This document shows positions 19,079-28,973 of a stretch of 64,000 nucleotides of DNA, in pieces (the first letter of the stretch is position 1; each line of letters starts with the position of its first letter). The DNA comes from Streptomyces sp. CB02923. Its GTDB lineage: Bacteria > Actinomycetota > Actinomycetes > Streptomycetales > Streptomycetaceae. The stretch lies in the NCBI RefSeq assembly GCF_001905005.1, contig NZ_LWKZ01000012.1, positions 363,061 through 427,060 on the forward strand, given 5' to 3'. Under the pieces are notes generated by a model that saw nothing but the letters and a program-made list of their open reading frames with translations, did no database searches and was not told the DNA's origin. A program made the translations under genes and the position numbers.

Positions 19079-20542
19079 TTACTCCGCGCCCTTTTGACGC
19101 GCCATTCGCTGCTTGACGAGACCGATCACGACGAGCACCACCGCGAATCCGCCGGTGAAGTACAGCTGGACGCGCTGGTTCTCGTCCCGCAGCATCAGCA
19201 GCAGCACCGCCACCACCCCGGCCAGCGCCACCCACGTCAGGACCGGGAAGAGCCACATCCGCACGACCAGCCTGTCGGGCGCCTCGCGCTCCAGCCGGCG
19301 GCGCATCCGCAGCTGGGCGACGGCGATGAAGCCCCACACGACCAGGATCGCCGCGCCCACCATGTTGAGCAGCCACTGGAAGACGGTCTCCGGCCACCAG
19401 TAGCTGAACAGCACCGCGAGGAACCCGAAGGCCGAACAGAGGACCACCGCGCGGCGCGGCACGCCGCCGCTGACCGTGCGCAGGAAGCGCGGACCCTGGC
19501 CGCGGGCGGAGAGGGAGTGCGCCATCCGGGAGGAGCCGTAGATGTTGGCGTTCATCGCGGACAGCAGCGCGATCAGGATGACGACGTTCATGATCTGGCC
19601 GGCTGCGGGGATGTCCAGGTAGTCCAGGACCGCGACGTACGGGCCGTTCTTGGCGATGTCGGCGTTGTCCCAGGGGATGACGGTGACGATCACCGCCATG
19701 GAACCGACGTAGAACAGGGCGATGCGCCACATCGCGGTGCGCACCGCGCGGGCCACGCCGCGCACCGGGTCCTTGGACTCGGCGGCGGCGATCGTCACGG
19801 TCTCCAGGCCGCCGTAGGCGAAGACGGAGGCCAGCAGGCCGATCACCAGGCCGTCGGAGCCGTTGGGGAGGAAGCCGCCGTCGCCGGTCAGGTGCGCGGT
19901 ACCGGGGGCGGAGGTGCCGGGCAGCACGCCGAAGATGGCGAGCAGGCCCAGCACGAGGAAGATGCCGATCGCGGTGATCTTCAGGGCCGCGAACCAGAAT
20001 TCGAACTCGCCGAAGTTGCTGACGGCCGCGAGGTTGGCGCCGCAGAAGACCGCCATGAAGATCAGGACCCACATCCAGGGCTGGGTGTCCGGGAACCAGC
20101 CGGTCATGATCCCGGCGGCGCCGATCGCCTCGGCGGCCACCGCGACACACAGCTGGGCGGTGAACATCCAGCCGGTGGTCAGGCCCGCCCACGGGCCGAT
20201 CGAGCGCCCGGCGTGCACGGAGAACGAGCCGGAGGCGGGACTGGCCGCCGCCATCTCGCCGAGCATCCGCATCACCAGCATGACCAGGCAGCCGGAGACG
20301 GCGTAGGCGAGCACGATCGACGGGCCGGCCGCCGCGATGCCCTCCTTGGAGCCGACGAAGAGCCCGGCGCCGATCACACCGCCGAGCGCGATCATCGACA
20401 GATGGCGCTGCTTGAGTCCGTTGGACAGCGGGGTGCCGGCCTCCGGGCCCGCCGCGCCGGTGCCGTCCGCGCCCGGCCCGGCGCCCGGGACCTGGCCGGT
20501 CCGCTCGCGCTCGGGCGAGGCGGACGAAGGTGTCCGATTCAT
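19079..20542 (-). CDS. Amino acid permease (APC superfamily, GABA permease/AAT type)
   Basis: A 487-residue polytopic membrane transporter, first of three paralogues in 8 kb. After about 55 Gly/Pro/Glu-rich residues, the conserved start LKQRHLSMIALGGVIGAGLFVGS forms TM1, followed by about 11 more hydrophobic segments. FGEFEFWFAALKI and the internal GGLETVTIAAAESKDPVRGVARA are family signatures. Substrate cannot be told from sequence; relatives import GABA, aromatic or branched amino acids by proton symport. ATG at 20542 is taken as the only start with a purine-rich leader (GGGACAGG). Confidence 0.9.
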   Translation of the reverse strand: MNRTPSSASPERERTGQVPGAGPGADGTGAAGPEAGTPLSNGLKQRHLSMIALGGVIGAGLFVGSKEGIAAAGPSIVLAYAVSGCLVMLVMRMLGEMAAASPASGSFSVHAGRSIGPWAGLTTGWMFTAQLCVAVAAEAIGAAGIMTGWFPDTQPWMWVLIFMAVFCGANLAAVSNFGEFEFWFAALKITAIGIFLVLGLLAIFGVLPGTSAPGTAHLTGDGGFLPNGSDGLVIGLLASVFAYGGLETVTIAAAESKDPVRGVARAVRTAMWRIALFYVGSMAVIVTVIPWDNADIAKNGPYVAVLDYLDIPAAGQIMNVVILIALLSAMNANIYGSSRMAHSLSARGQGPRFLRTVSGGVPRRAVVLCSAFGFLAVLFSYWWPETVFQWLLNMVGAAILVVWGFIAVAQLRMRRRLEREAPDRLVVRMWLFPVLTWVALAGVVAVLLLMLRDENQRVQLYFTGGFAVVLVVIGLVKQRMARQKGAE

Positions 20543-20770
20543 GGTCGTACCTGTCCCATTACGTGAGAGCGGAGCGAGACGATCGACGGAAAGCGCGCTC
20601 AGTTTGAGTGTCCGTGTCCGCTGAGGGCAACAGTCGTGCAGCAGTTGTTCGATATTCAGACGTGATCGTGACCAGCCGTATTCACACCGTTGTGAGACGT
20701 GACCCATGGTGTTTCCGGAACGGAAGGGGGACGGCCGATTCCGGCCCGGCACTCCGCTCCCCTCGCGCGG

Positions 20771-20784
20771 CGGGCCGCGGCCCG
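20771..20784 (-). terminator. GC palindrome downstream of second permease
   Basis: CGGGCCGCGGCCCG is a perfect 14-base palindrome 10 bp past the stop at 20794. It may contribute to termination, but there is no T-tract. Confidence 0.35.
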
Positions 20785-20793
20785 CGGGCGCCG

Positions 20794-22206
20794 TCAGCCG
20801 CGGGAGCGCCGCATCCGCAGCTCCCGCAGACCCGCGATCACCAGCACCGCACCGGTCGCCGCGGCCGACCACAGCAGCTGCGGCCGGGCCCCGTCGTCGG
20901 TGAGCATCAGCACCAGCACCGCCGCCATGGCCGCCAGCGCCGTCCACGTCAGATACGGGAAGCCCCACATCCGCAGCGTCAGCTTCTCCGGCGCCGTCCG
21001 CTCGATCTGCCGCCGCAGCCGCAGCTGCGAGACCGCGATCAGGCCCCAGACGAACAGCAGCACCGCGCCGACCGCGTTGAGCATGTACAGGAACACCGTG
21101 TCCGGCCACAGCAGATTCAGCAGCACCGACACGAAGCCGAACGCCACCGAGGACAGCACGGCCCGGCGCGGCACCCCGCCCGCCGTCACCTTCAGCAGCG
21201 AGCGCGGCGCCTCGCCGCGCTCGGCCAGCGAGAAGACCATCCGCGACGACCCGTAGAGGTTGGCGTTGAGCGCCGACAGCAGCGCCACGAAGACCACCAC
21301 GTTCATGATCTGGCCCGCGCCCGGCACGCCGATGCTGTCCAGCACCGCGACGTACGGGCTCTTGCCCGGCTGCATCGACGACCAGGGCAGCAGGGTCACG
21401 ATGACCAGCATCGAGCCCACATAGAAGAAGAGGATGCGCCACACCGCGCTGCGCACCGCCCGCGCCACGTTGCGCGCCGGATCGTCGGACTCGGCCGCGG
21501 CGATGGTGACGACCTCCAGGCCGCCGAAGGCGAAGGCGACGGCGAGGACCCCGGAGACCACGCCCTGCCAGCCGTTGGGCAGGAAACCGCCCTGCCCGGT
21601 GAGGTTGGCCAGCCCGACCGCGTCGGTGTCCGGCAGCACGCCGAAGATCGCCAGCAGACTGAGCACCAGGAACAGCACGATCGCGGCGACCTTCAGGGTC
21701 GCGAACCAGAACTCGAACTCGCCGAAGCTCTTGACCGCGGTGAGGTTGGCGGCCGTGAACACCAGCATGAAGATCAGCACCCAGGCCCACTGCGGGACGG
21801 CGGGCAGCCACCCGTTGGCGATCTGCGCCGCGCCGGTGGCCTCCACCGCCAGCACCACCACCAGCAGGAACCAGTACAGCCAGCCCACGCTGAACCCCGC
21901 CCAGCGGCCCAGCGCGCGCTCCGCGTGCACCGAGAAGGCGCCGGAAGCGGGCATCGCCGAGGACATCTCGCCCAGCATCCGCATGATCAGCATGGCCAGC
22001 GCGCCAGCGATCAGATACGACAGCACGATGCCGGGGCCGGCCACCGAGATACCGGCGCCGGAGCCCACGAACAAGCCCGCGCCGATCACCCCGCCCAGCC
22101 CGAGCATGGTCAGATGGCGCTGCTTGAGCCCGGCGGACAGCGGCTCTCGCCCGTCGGCGCCATCGCCCGGCGACGGCGTTCCGGCGGCGGTGGGTGCGTC
22201 GTGCAT
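20794..22206 (-). CDS. Amino acid permease (APC superfamily), second paralogue
   Basis: A 470-residue transporter with the same plan as the neighbours at 19079 and 25875: a short charged N-terminus, LKQRHLTMLGLGGVIGAGLFVGS as TM1, SFGEFEFWFATLKVAAIV, and GGLEVVTIAAAESDDPARNVARA. ATG at 22206 is used because the conserved region begins 25 residues later; the Shine-Dalgarno is weak (GAGAG). It is divergent from bioY. Substrate unknown; tandem paralogy suggests specialised amino-acid uptake systems. Confidence 0.9.
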   Translation of the reverse strand: MHDAPTAAGTPSPGDGADGREPLSAGLKQRHLTMLGLGGVIGAGLFVGSGAGISVAGPGIVLSYLIAGALAMLIMRMLGEMSSAMPASGAFSVHAERALGRWAGFSVGWLYWFLLVVVLAVEATGAAQIANGWLPAVPQWAWVLIFMLVFTAANLTAVKSFGEFEFWFATLKVAAIVLFLVLSLLAIFGVLPDTDAVGLANLTGQGGFLPNGWQGVVSGVLAVAFAFGGLEVVTIAAAESDDPARNVARAVRSAVWRILFFYVGSMLVIVTLLPWSSMQPGKSPYVAVLDSIGVPGAGQIMNVVVFVALLSALNANLYGSSRMVFSLAERGEAPRSLLKVTAGGVPRRAVLSSVAFGFVSVLLNLLWPDTVFLYMLNAVGAVLLFVWGLIAVSQLRLRRQIERTAPEKLTLRMWGFPYLTWTALAAMAAVLVLMLTDDGARPQLLWSAAATGAVLVIAGLRELRMRRSRG

Positions 22207-22516
22207 CGGCTCGTACTCTCGCAAGGGGTCTTTGGGGGAACCCCACAGGGTCCCGCGTTGTCCCCTCAGTTTCCCCGCCCGCCGCGCGCTACCACAAAAT
22301 GCGCATCCGTCCGGGGAGCGGGCCGTGACGAGCATCACGTGACCTGCGGTGACCCCTGACAAGGCGGGACGGCCCAAAGGCCCCGGCGTTGTACGGAACT
22401 CTCCAAGGAGACCATTGCGCCTTTGTCGCCGCCACACGATGATCGGCTCTGGGGCGCTGGACTAACGTCAACGCGTCCCCCTGTCCCCGCTCCACCTCAC
22501 ACCCCGCGGAGTTCCG
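22207..22516. other. Divergent promoter region between permease and bioY
   Basis: In this 310-bp region no gene or RNA is recognised. I looked for a biotin-regulator half-site pair (BioQ type TGAAC-N3-GTTAC) and did not find it. TAACGT at the end of GGACTAACGT, about 50 bp before bioY, could be a -10 element. Confidence 0.4.
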
Positions 22517-23116
22517 ATGAGCACTGCCGACGCAACCACCAGGCCCGGCGCCGTCCTCGCCGATCTGCTGCCCGCAGCGGGCGCCACCCGCGCCCGCGTC
22601 CGCGACGCCGCGCTGGTCGTCGGCGGCGCCGCGCTCACCGGCATCGCCGCGCAGATCGCCGTCCCGGTCCCCGGCTCCCCGGTCCCGGTCACCGGCCAGA
22701 CCTTCGCCGCCCTGCTCGTCGGCGCCTCGCTCGGCGCGGGCCGCGGCTTCGTGTCGCTCGCGCTGTACGCGCTGCTCGGCATGGCGGGCCTGCCCTGGTT
22801 CGCGAACGGCGCCTCCGGCGCGGGCGGCGCGACCTTCGGCTACGTCCTCGGAATGCTGCTCGCCGCGACCGCGGTGGGCGCGCTGGCCCGCCGCGGCGGT
22901 GACCGCGGCGCGCTGCGCACGGTGGGCACGATGGCGGTGGGCACGGCCCTGATCTACGCGGTCGGCGTGCCCGTCCTCGCGCTGAGCACCGGCATGTCGT
23001 TCGGCGCGGCGGTCGGCGCCGGCCTCGTTCCCTTCCTGATCGGCGACGCCCTCAAGGCCGCGCTGGCGATGGGCGCGCTGCCCACCGCGTGGAAGCTGCT
23101 CGGCCGCCGCGGCTGA
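22517..23116 (+). CDS. bioY: BioY, biotin-binding S component of an ECF transporter
   Basis: A 199-residue membrane protein. After 25 residues it shows six hydrophobic segments and the BioY hallmarks VPVPGSPVPVTGQTFAALLVG, GASLGAGRGFVSLALYALLGMAGLPWFA and GATFGYVLG, ending in LIGDALKAALA. BioY captures biotin and works with or without the EcfA/EcfT energising module, which is not encoded nearby. GGAG precedes ATG at 22517. A strong terminator follows. Confidence 0.95.
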   Translation: MSTADATTRPGAVLADLLPAAGATRARVRDAALVVGGAALTGIAAQIAVPVPGSPVPVTGQTFAALLVGASLGAGRGFVSLALYALLGMAGLPWFANGASGAGGATFGYVLGMLLAATAVGALARRGGDRGALRTVGTMAVGTALIYAVGVPVLALSTGMSFGAAVGAGLVPFLIGDALKAALAMGALPTAWKLLGRRG

Positions 23117-23148
23117 CACCGCGCGCCGTCCCTCCGTACGGACCCGGA

Positions 23149-23191
23149 CCGGGCCCCGTACCACCACCTCGCGTGGCGGTACGGGGCCCGG
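23149..23191. terminator. Terminator between bioY and the LPXTG protein gene
   Basis: A stem of 17 bp with one mismatch (CCGGGCCCCGTACC pairs with GGTACGGGGCCCGG) lies between two convergent genes. Confidence 0.85.
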
Positions 23192-23246
23192 CCGCGTTCC
23201 GTGCCCGTACGGTCCGGGCGCCTCGTGAGGACCGTACGGGCCGCGC

Positions 23247-24002
23247 TCACCTGCGGGTCGACCTGCGGGTGGTCACCCACACCCCGGCACCGCCGAGGAG
23301 CAGCAGGCCCGCGGCGGCGCCCGCCAGCGGCAGGACCGACGGCGTGCCGGTCGCGGGCAGCCGCTCCCCGGGCGCCGCGGACCCGGACTCCGACGGTGCG
23401 GGCGAGCCGGTCGACGAACCGGCCGGCACGTTCACGGTGTTGAGCATCAGTGGGGTGTCGGGCGCGTCGGACACCGGATTGCGGGTGCCGAAATTGACCG
23501 GACCCTGCTGCCACAACAGCGTTTCCGTGTTTCCCAGTGTCACCGGCAGGCAGATCTGCCCCTGCTTTTTCAGATCGAAATGCGCGGTGACGTCGAACGT
23601 ACGGCTTTTGCCGCTCGCCAGGGTGTCGATGGCGCAGGAGTACGCGCTGTTCGCGCCCTCCGGCAGCCGCGCCTCGGGCACCTTCGAACACCCGGCCACG
23701 TTCTCGACCGTCAGGCCCTGGAAACCGGCGACCGTCAGCCGTACGGCACCGGTGGCGGTGTCCCCCTTGTTGGTGACCTCGGCGGTCAGCCCGGTCTTCC
23801 CGGTGCTGTTGCTGACGGATATCCGTTCCGGCAGCTCCGTGGTGATCCGGTAGCCGGCCGGTGCGCTCGGACCGGCCTTGCCGCCCGCGCTGCTGCCCGG
23901 TACGGGGTCGGCCGCCAGGGCCGAGGAACCGACCGGCAGCGCCACCGCGGCCGCGACCGCGGCCACCACGAACGCCCGTTTTCCCTGTCGGGTCGTGTAC
24001 AT
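23247..24002 (-). CDS. LPXTG-anchored surface protein, unknown function
   Basis: A 251-residue exported protein. The start at 24002 gives an N-terminal MYTTRQGKR followed by a hydrophobic Ala/Val core and ALAADP, a typical signal peptide. The middle 160 residues are Thr/Val/Gly-rich, probably one or two Ig-like beta domains with two pairs of Cys. The C-terminus has a Ser/Gly/Pro spacer, the sortase motif LPATG, a hydrophobic helix and RRSTRR tail. It should be covalently attached to peptidoglycan. GGGGG precedes ATG. It is divergent from a membrane Ser/Thr kinase gene, 82 bp away. Confidence 0.85.
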   Translation of the reverse strand: MYTTRQGKRAFVVAAVAAAVALPVGSSALAADPVPGSSAGGKAGPSAPAGYRITTELPERISVSNSTGKTGLTAEVTNKGDTATGAVRLTVAGFQGLTVENVAGCSKVPEARLPEGANSAYSCAIDTLASGKSRTFDVTAHFDLKKQGQICLPVTLGNTETLLWQQGPVNFGTRNPVSDAPDTPLMLNTVNVPAGSSTGSPAPSESGSAAPGERLPATGTPSVLPLAGAAAGLLLLGGAGVWVTTRRSTRR

Positions 24003-24084
24003 TCTTGAACCCCCCTTTTCCACATCCTCGGCTGAGGTATTTGATGGGTACCACAAGATTCCGCGGGTGCTGTGGGGGCTGGGC

Positions 24085-25914
24085 ATGGTGGGGAATGCGA
24101 GCGAGGTGGGGCCCGGGCGTCTGGCGGCCGGCCGTTACCGCCTGCTGGAATTGATCGGGCGCGGCGGAATGGGAAGGGTCTGGCGGGCCCAGGACGAAAT
24201 TCTCGACCGGTGCGTCGCGGTCAAGGAAATACGCATCGACGAACACGCCGGTGAAGAAAGCGTGGTGCAGCGCGAACGCAGTCTGCGCGAGGCCCGCGCC
24301 ACCGCCCGGATCGACCATCCGAACGTGGTGCGCGTCCACGACGTGGCCGAGGAGGGCGACCGGCTGTGGATCGTCATGCAACTGGTCCAGGCCCGCTCCC
24401 TGGAACAGATCCTCGCCCAGGACGGCCCGCTGGCCCCCGACGCGGCGGCCCGGGTCGGCACCGGACTGGCCCGCGCCCTGCGCGAGGTGCACGCGGTGGG
24501 CGTACTCCACCGGGACATCAAGCCCGGCAACGTCCTGATCGACCGCCGCGGCGCGGTGGTGCTCACCGACTTCGGCATCGCGGCGATGCAGGACGCCACC
24601 GCGCTGACCATGGCCGGGATGCTCATCGGCTCGCCGGACTACATGGCGCCCGAGCGGGTGGCGGGCCAGGAGCAGGGCCCGCCCTCGGACCTGTGGTCGC
24701 TGGGCGCCACCCTGTGCGCCGCGGTCGCGGGCCAGTCACCGTTCACCCGCGCCACGACCCTCGCCACCCTGCACGCGGTCCTGCACGAGGAACCCGCCAT
24801 CCCGCCCGCCGCCGGCCCGCTGCGGGAGGTGCTGACCGCCCTGCTGAACAAGGCGCCCGCGGCGCGCCCCACGCTCGAAGAGGTCGAGGCGCGGCTGGAG
24901 CCGCTGGTGCGGCGGGCCGCGGCGGCGAATCCGACGGAGCCGATGAGTTCGGCGGAGGTCGTGGACGTCCGTACGCCGACGGTGGCCGACCCGGCGCCGG
25001 ACCGCACCGAGGTCGTGGACACGCCCACCTTTGCCACGGGGCGGCCTTCGGGGGAAACGGTGGAGCCGGGGGAACCGGTGGAGGAGGCGGGGGAACCGGA
25101 AGGGGTAGGGGAGCCAGAGGAGTCGGGGGAGTCGGAGGAGACAGGGGAGGCGGGGGAGGCGGCCGGGGAGCGAAGGAAGCCGGAGCCCGTACCGGAGCCG
25201 GTATCGGAGCCCGTACGACCCCGGGAACCGTCACCGGACCCGGCCTCACCGGAACCGTCACCGGCCCCGGAACCGGACCCCCAACCCCCCGCCCGCTCCC
25301 GCCGCAAGCGGCACGCCCTGCTCGCCGCCACCGGCGTCCTCGCGTCGGCCGCCGCGGTCGTGGTGATCCTCGTCACGACGCAGGGCGCGGACCCCCGCGG
25401 TACGGCCGGCGCCGGGACGGGCACCGGCCGCCCGCCCGCCGCGAGCACGAGCGCCGGTACGGGAAGCGGCAGCAGCGATCCGGCGGCCACGGCCGGCTCC
25501 CGCCGTACCGAGAACGGCTACAGCTGGGTGCCGCCCACCGGCTGGAACCGCACCGAGGAGTCCACCAGCGACGTCACGTACAGCACGAAGGACGGCTCCA
25601 CCCTCGTCTCGGCGCGGCAGGACCCGTCCTCCGGCGGCGATCTGCTGACGATCTGGCAGCAGTACGAGGCGCAGCAGCACGACGTTCCGGGCTACCGCAG
25701 GATCCGGCTGGAGCGCACCACCTTCCAGGGGCACCCCGCCGTCGTCTGGGAGTTCGCCTACACCCGCGACGGCAAACCGGCGCACGGGCGGCAGCTCGGC
25801 TTCCGTGCCGGGAACCGGACCTACCAGCTCAGCCTCTGGTACCTGGATTCGGCCGAGGCCGCCGCCCTGCGCGCCTACGACCGGGTCAAGGAGTCCTTCC
25901 GCACGTCCCCCTGA
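24085..25914 (+). CDS. Membrane Ser/Thr protein kinase (PknB-like)
   Basis: A 609-residue Hanks-type kinase. The domain covers residues 17-285: P-loop GRGGMGRVW, Lys47 in VAVKE, HRDIKPGN with catalytic Asp144, DFG at 162-164, and SPDYMAPE. A long linker (about 300-405) is repetitive in Glu, Pro and Gly. RRKRH precedes a single transmembrane helix at about 408-428. The extracellular 180 residues start with a Ser/Gly/Thr linker and end in an unnamed domain (YSWVPPTGWNRTEES...). No PASTA repeats are present. ATG at 24085 has GGGGG upstream. The end overlaps the convergent permease by 40 bp. Confidence 0.92.
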   Translation: MVGNASEVGPGRLAAGRYRLLELIGRGGMGRVWRAQDEILDRCVAVKEIRIDEHAGEESVVQRERSLREARATARIDHPNVVRVHDVAEEGDRLWIVMQLVQARSLEQILAQDGPLAPDAAARVGTGLARALREVHAVGVLHRDIKPGNVLIDRRGAVVLTDFGIAAMQDATALTMAGMLIGSPDYMAPERVAGQEQGPPSDLWSLGATLCAAVAGQSPFTRATTLATLHAVLHEEPAIPPAAGPLREVLTALLNKAPAARPTLEEVEARLEPLVRRAAAANPTEPMSSAEVVDVRTPTVADPAPDRTEVVDTPTFATGRPSGETVEPGEPVEEAGEPEGVGEPEESGESEETGEAGEAAGERRKPEPVPEPVSEPVRPREPSPDPASPEPSPAPEPDPQPPARSRRKRHALLAATGVLASAAAVVVILVTTQGADPRGTAGAGTGTGRPPAASTSAGTGSGSSDPAATAGSRRTENGYSWVPPTGWNRTEESTSDVTYSTKDGSTLVSARQDPSSGGDLLTIWQQYEAQQHDVPGYRRIRLERTTFQGHPAVVWEFAYTRDGKPAHGRQLGFRAGNRTYQLSLWYLDSAEAAALRAYDRVKESFRTSP

Positions 25915-27389
25915 TCCTCCGGGCCGCCCCCGTCCACGGCACCGGCGCCGCCCGCCGGTCCGCCCGCGGCACGGCGCCTGCGGTCCAGCACCAGGCCGAC
26001 GATCAGTACGACGACGGCCGCGACCACCGACAGCACCATCTGCTTGCGCCCGTCGGGGTTGTAGAACATGTAGCCGACGACGAAGAGGATCAGCGCGATC
26101 GTCGCGTACGTCAGGTAGGGGTACAGCCACATCCGTACGGTCAGCCGCTCCGGCATGTCCCGCTCGATGACCTTGCGCATCCGCAGCTGGGAGAAGCAGA
26201 TGACCAGCCAGACGAAGAGCGCCACCGCGCCGGAGGAGTTCAGCAGGAACTCGAAGACGGTGTCCTTCGAGGTGTAGCTGAAGATCGTCGCGACGAAGCC
26301 GAAGGCCACCGAGGCCCAGATGGCGGTCGCCGGGACGCCGCCCTTGTTCACCCGGGCGAAGGACTTGGGCGCGTCGCCGCGCTCACCGAGCGAGAACGCC
26401 ATCCGGGAGGCGGTGTAGAGGCCGGAGTTCAGGCAGGACAGCACGGCGGTGAGCACCACGATGTCCATCACGGTGCCGGCCGCGGGGATGTCCAGCGACT
26501 TCAGCACGGCCACGTACGGGCTCTTGTCGAGCGCCGGGTCGTCCCACGGCAGCAGCGTCACGATCACCGCGATCGAGCCGATGTAGAAGAGCGCGATCCG
26601 CCAGATGACGCTGTTGACGGCCTTGCGGACGGCCTGCACCGGGTTCGGCGACTCGCTGGCCGCCAGGGTGACGATCTCGCTGCCCATGAAGGAGAAGACC
26701 ACCAGCAGCATGCCGGAGAGGATCGCGCCGGGCCCGTTCGGCAGGAATCCGCCGTGGCCGGTCAGGTTCGACAGGCCCACCGCGTGGTCGCCGGGCGGCA
26801 GTCCGAAGATCGCCAGCGCGCCGATCACGATGAAGACCACGATCGCCACGACCTTGATCCCGGCGAACCAGAACTCGAACTCGCCGAACGAGCCGACGGA
26901 GATCAGGTTGGTGCCGGTCAGCACGATCATCACCAGCAGCGCCCACGCCCACTGCGGGACGGCGGGGACCCAGCCGGTGAGGATCGAGGCGGCGGCGGTC
27001 GCCTCGACGGCCAGCACGACCGACCAGAAGAACCAGTACAGCCAGCCGATGGTGAAGCCCGCCCAGCGGCCCAGCGCCCGGTCCGCGTACGCGGAGAACG
27101 AGCCGGAGGTGGGGGAGGCGGCGGCCATCTCGCCCAGCATCCGCATCACCAGGACGACCAGCAGGCCGGTCAGCGCGTACGAGAGCAGAATGCCGGGGCC
27201 GGCGGCCGCGATGCCCGCGCCGGAGCCCACGAAGAGGCCCGCGCCGATCACACCGCCGATGGCGATCATCGACAGATGGCGGTTCTTGAGTCCTGCTTGA
27301 AGACCGTCGGGAGACTGGCCTCCGCCGGGGCTGCCGTCGGGGCCACCGGCGGCCTTGCCCGCGTTCATGGTCGGCGGATGCGCGCCCAT
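25875..27389 (-). CDS. Amino acid permease (APC superfamily), third paralogue
   Basis: A 504-residue transporter. AAGGA eight bases before ATG at 27389 supports this start over the internal ATG at 27368. TM1 is LKNRHLSMIAIGGVIGAGLFVGS; signatures SFGEFEFWFAGIKVVAIV and FMGSEIVTLAASESPNPVQAVRKA follow. It differs from the other two paralogues in a longer N-terminus and an Arg/Gly/Asp-rich C-terminal tail. The last 40 bp overlap the end of the kinase gene on the other strand, so no room remains for a separate terminator. Confidence 0.92.
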   Translation of the reverse strand: MGAHPPTMNAGKAAGGPDGSPGGGQSPDGLQAGLKNRHLSMIAIGGVIGAGLFVGSGAGIAAAGPGILLSYALTGLLVVLVMRMLGEMAAASPTSGSFSAYADRALGRWAGFTIGWLYWFFWSVVLAVEATAAASILTGWVPAVPQWAWALLVMIVLTGTNLISVGSFGEFEFWFAGIKVVAIVVFIVIGALAIFGLPPGDHAVGLSNLTGHGGFLPNGPGAILSGMLLVVFSFMGSEIVTLAASESPNPVQAVRKAVNSVIWRIALFYIGSIAVIVTLLPWDDPALDKSPYVAVLKSLDIPAAGTVMDIVVLTAVLSCLNSGLYTASRMAFSLGERGDAPKSFARVNKGGVPATAIWASVAFGFVATIFSYTSKDTVFEFLLNSSGAVALFVWLVICFSQLRMRKVIERDMPERLTVRMWLYPYLTYATIALILFVVGYMFYNPDGRKQMVLSVVAAVVVLIVGLVLDRRRRAAGGPAGGAGAVDGGGPEDQGDVRKDSLTRS

Positions 27390-27592
27390 GTGCACCGTCC
27401 TTCTGTGGTTCTCGGCGTCGAGTCCCCGCATTAGAACTGCGTTAACGGTCGTTTTGGAAGATCTGAATCCGGATCGTTGCGTGGATCTCAATTCCGCGTG
27501 TCGCCGCGTGTATACCGCATGTATGGCGGCGGGGGACCCGGCGGCACCTACCCCCGGCCCGGCGGGCCACACGTCCGTGCAACACTCAGCAC

Positions 27593-28078
<486 letters not shown>

Positions 28079-28092
28079 GCCCGCCCGCCGTC

Positions 28093-28120
28093 CCGCCCGC
28101 GCCCCCGCCGGCGCGGGCGG
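28093..28120 (+). terminator. Hairpin after rpiB
   Basis: An 11-bp perfect stem CCGCCCGCGCC with a 6-base loop lies 15 bp after the stop. No T-tract follows, so termination may be partial. Confidence 0.55.
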
Positions 28121-28163
28121 AGCCGTACGGTCCCCTTTTCCGCCTGCCAGGAGGCTGCGCACC

Positions 28164-28973
28164 ATGCCCGAGGGGCACACGATCCACCGCCTCGCGCTGG
28201 ACCACCGTGCGCTCTTCGAAGGCGCGCCGGTCCGGGCGAGCAGCCCCCAGGGCAAGTTCTCCGACAGTGCCGCCCTCGTCGACGGCCAGGTCATGGAGAC
28301 CGCCGAGGCGCACGGCAAGCACCTCTTCCTCGGCTTCGGGCCCGCCGGGTGGGTCCACATCCACCTCGGCCTCTTCGGCAAGCTGAACTTCGGTGACGCC
28401 CCGGCGCCGCCGCCCACCGACACCGTACGGCTGCGGCTGGCCAACGGCACGGCCTACGCGGACCTGCGCGGGCCCACCGCCTGCGCGCTGCTCACCGATG
28501 CCGAGAAGCAGGCGATACACGACCGGCTCGGCCCCGACCCGCTGCGCGAAGGGGACGACGGCGAGCGGGCCTGGGCCCGGATCTCCCGCAGCCGTACGTC
28601 CGTCGCCGCGCTGCTGATGGACCAGAAGGTGATCGCGGGCGTCGGCAACGTCTACCGCGCCGAGGTCCTCTTCCGGCACGGCATCGACCCGTACCGCGCC
28701 GGCCGTGATCTGCGCCGGTCCGAATGGGACGCGATCTGGGCGGATCTGGTCGCCCTCATGCGCGAAGGCGTCCGGCACAACCGCATCGACACGGTCCGCG
28801 CCGAACACCTCCCCGAAGCCATGGGCCGCCCGCCGCGCGTCGACGACCACGGCGGCGAGGTCTACGTCTACCGCCGCGCCCGCCAGGAGTGCCACATCTG
28901 CCGCTCCGAGATCCGCACCGCGGCTCTGGCCAACCGCAACCTCTTCTGGTGCCCCACCTGCCAGCCCGCGTGA
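28164..28973 (+). CDS. Fpg/Nei family DNA glycosylase
   Basis: A 269-residue base-excision repair enzyme. It begins MPEGHT, where Pro2 and Glu3 are the catalytic residues after Met removal; the H-T following marks the Nei2-like branch rather than MutM (MPELPE). Lys in the GKHLFL segment, the H2TH region (MDQKVIAGVGNVYRAEVLF) and a C-terminal zinc finger C-x2-C...C-x2-C (CHIC and CPTC) are present. It removes oxidised pyrimidines or related lesions and nicks the AP site. AGGAGG precedes ATG. The stop codon lies in the first unit of a 14-bp tandem repeat. Confidence 0.93.
   Translation: MPEGHTIHRLALDHRALFEGAPVRASSPQGKFSDSAALVDGQVMETAEAHGKHLFLGFGPAGWVHIHLGLFGKLNFGDAPAPPPTDTVRLRLANGTAYADLRGPTACALLTDAEKQAIHDRLGPDPLREGDDGERAWARISRSRTSVAALLMDQKVIAGVGNVYRAEVLFRHGIDPYRAGRDLRRSEWDAIWADLVALMREGVRHNRIDTVRAEHLPEAMGRPPRVDDHGGEVYVYRRARQECHICRSEIRTAALANRNLFWCPTCQPA

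Noticed and set aside
22450..22516. Biotin-regulator operator upstream of bioY
   Set aside because: No TGAAC-N3-GTTAC-like site was found near the start.
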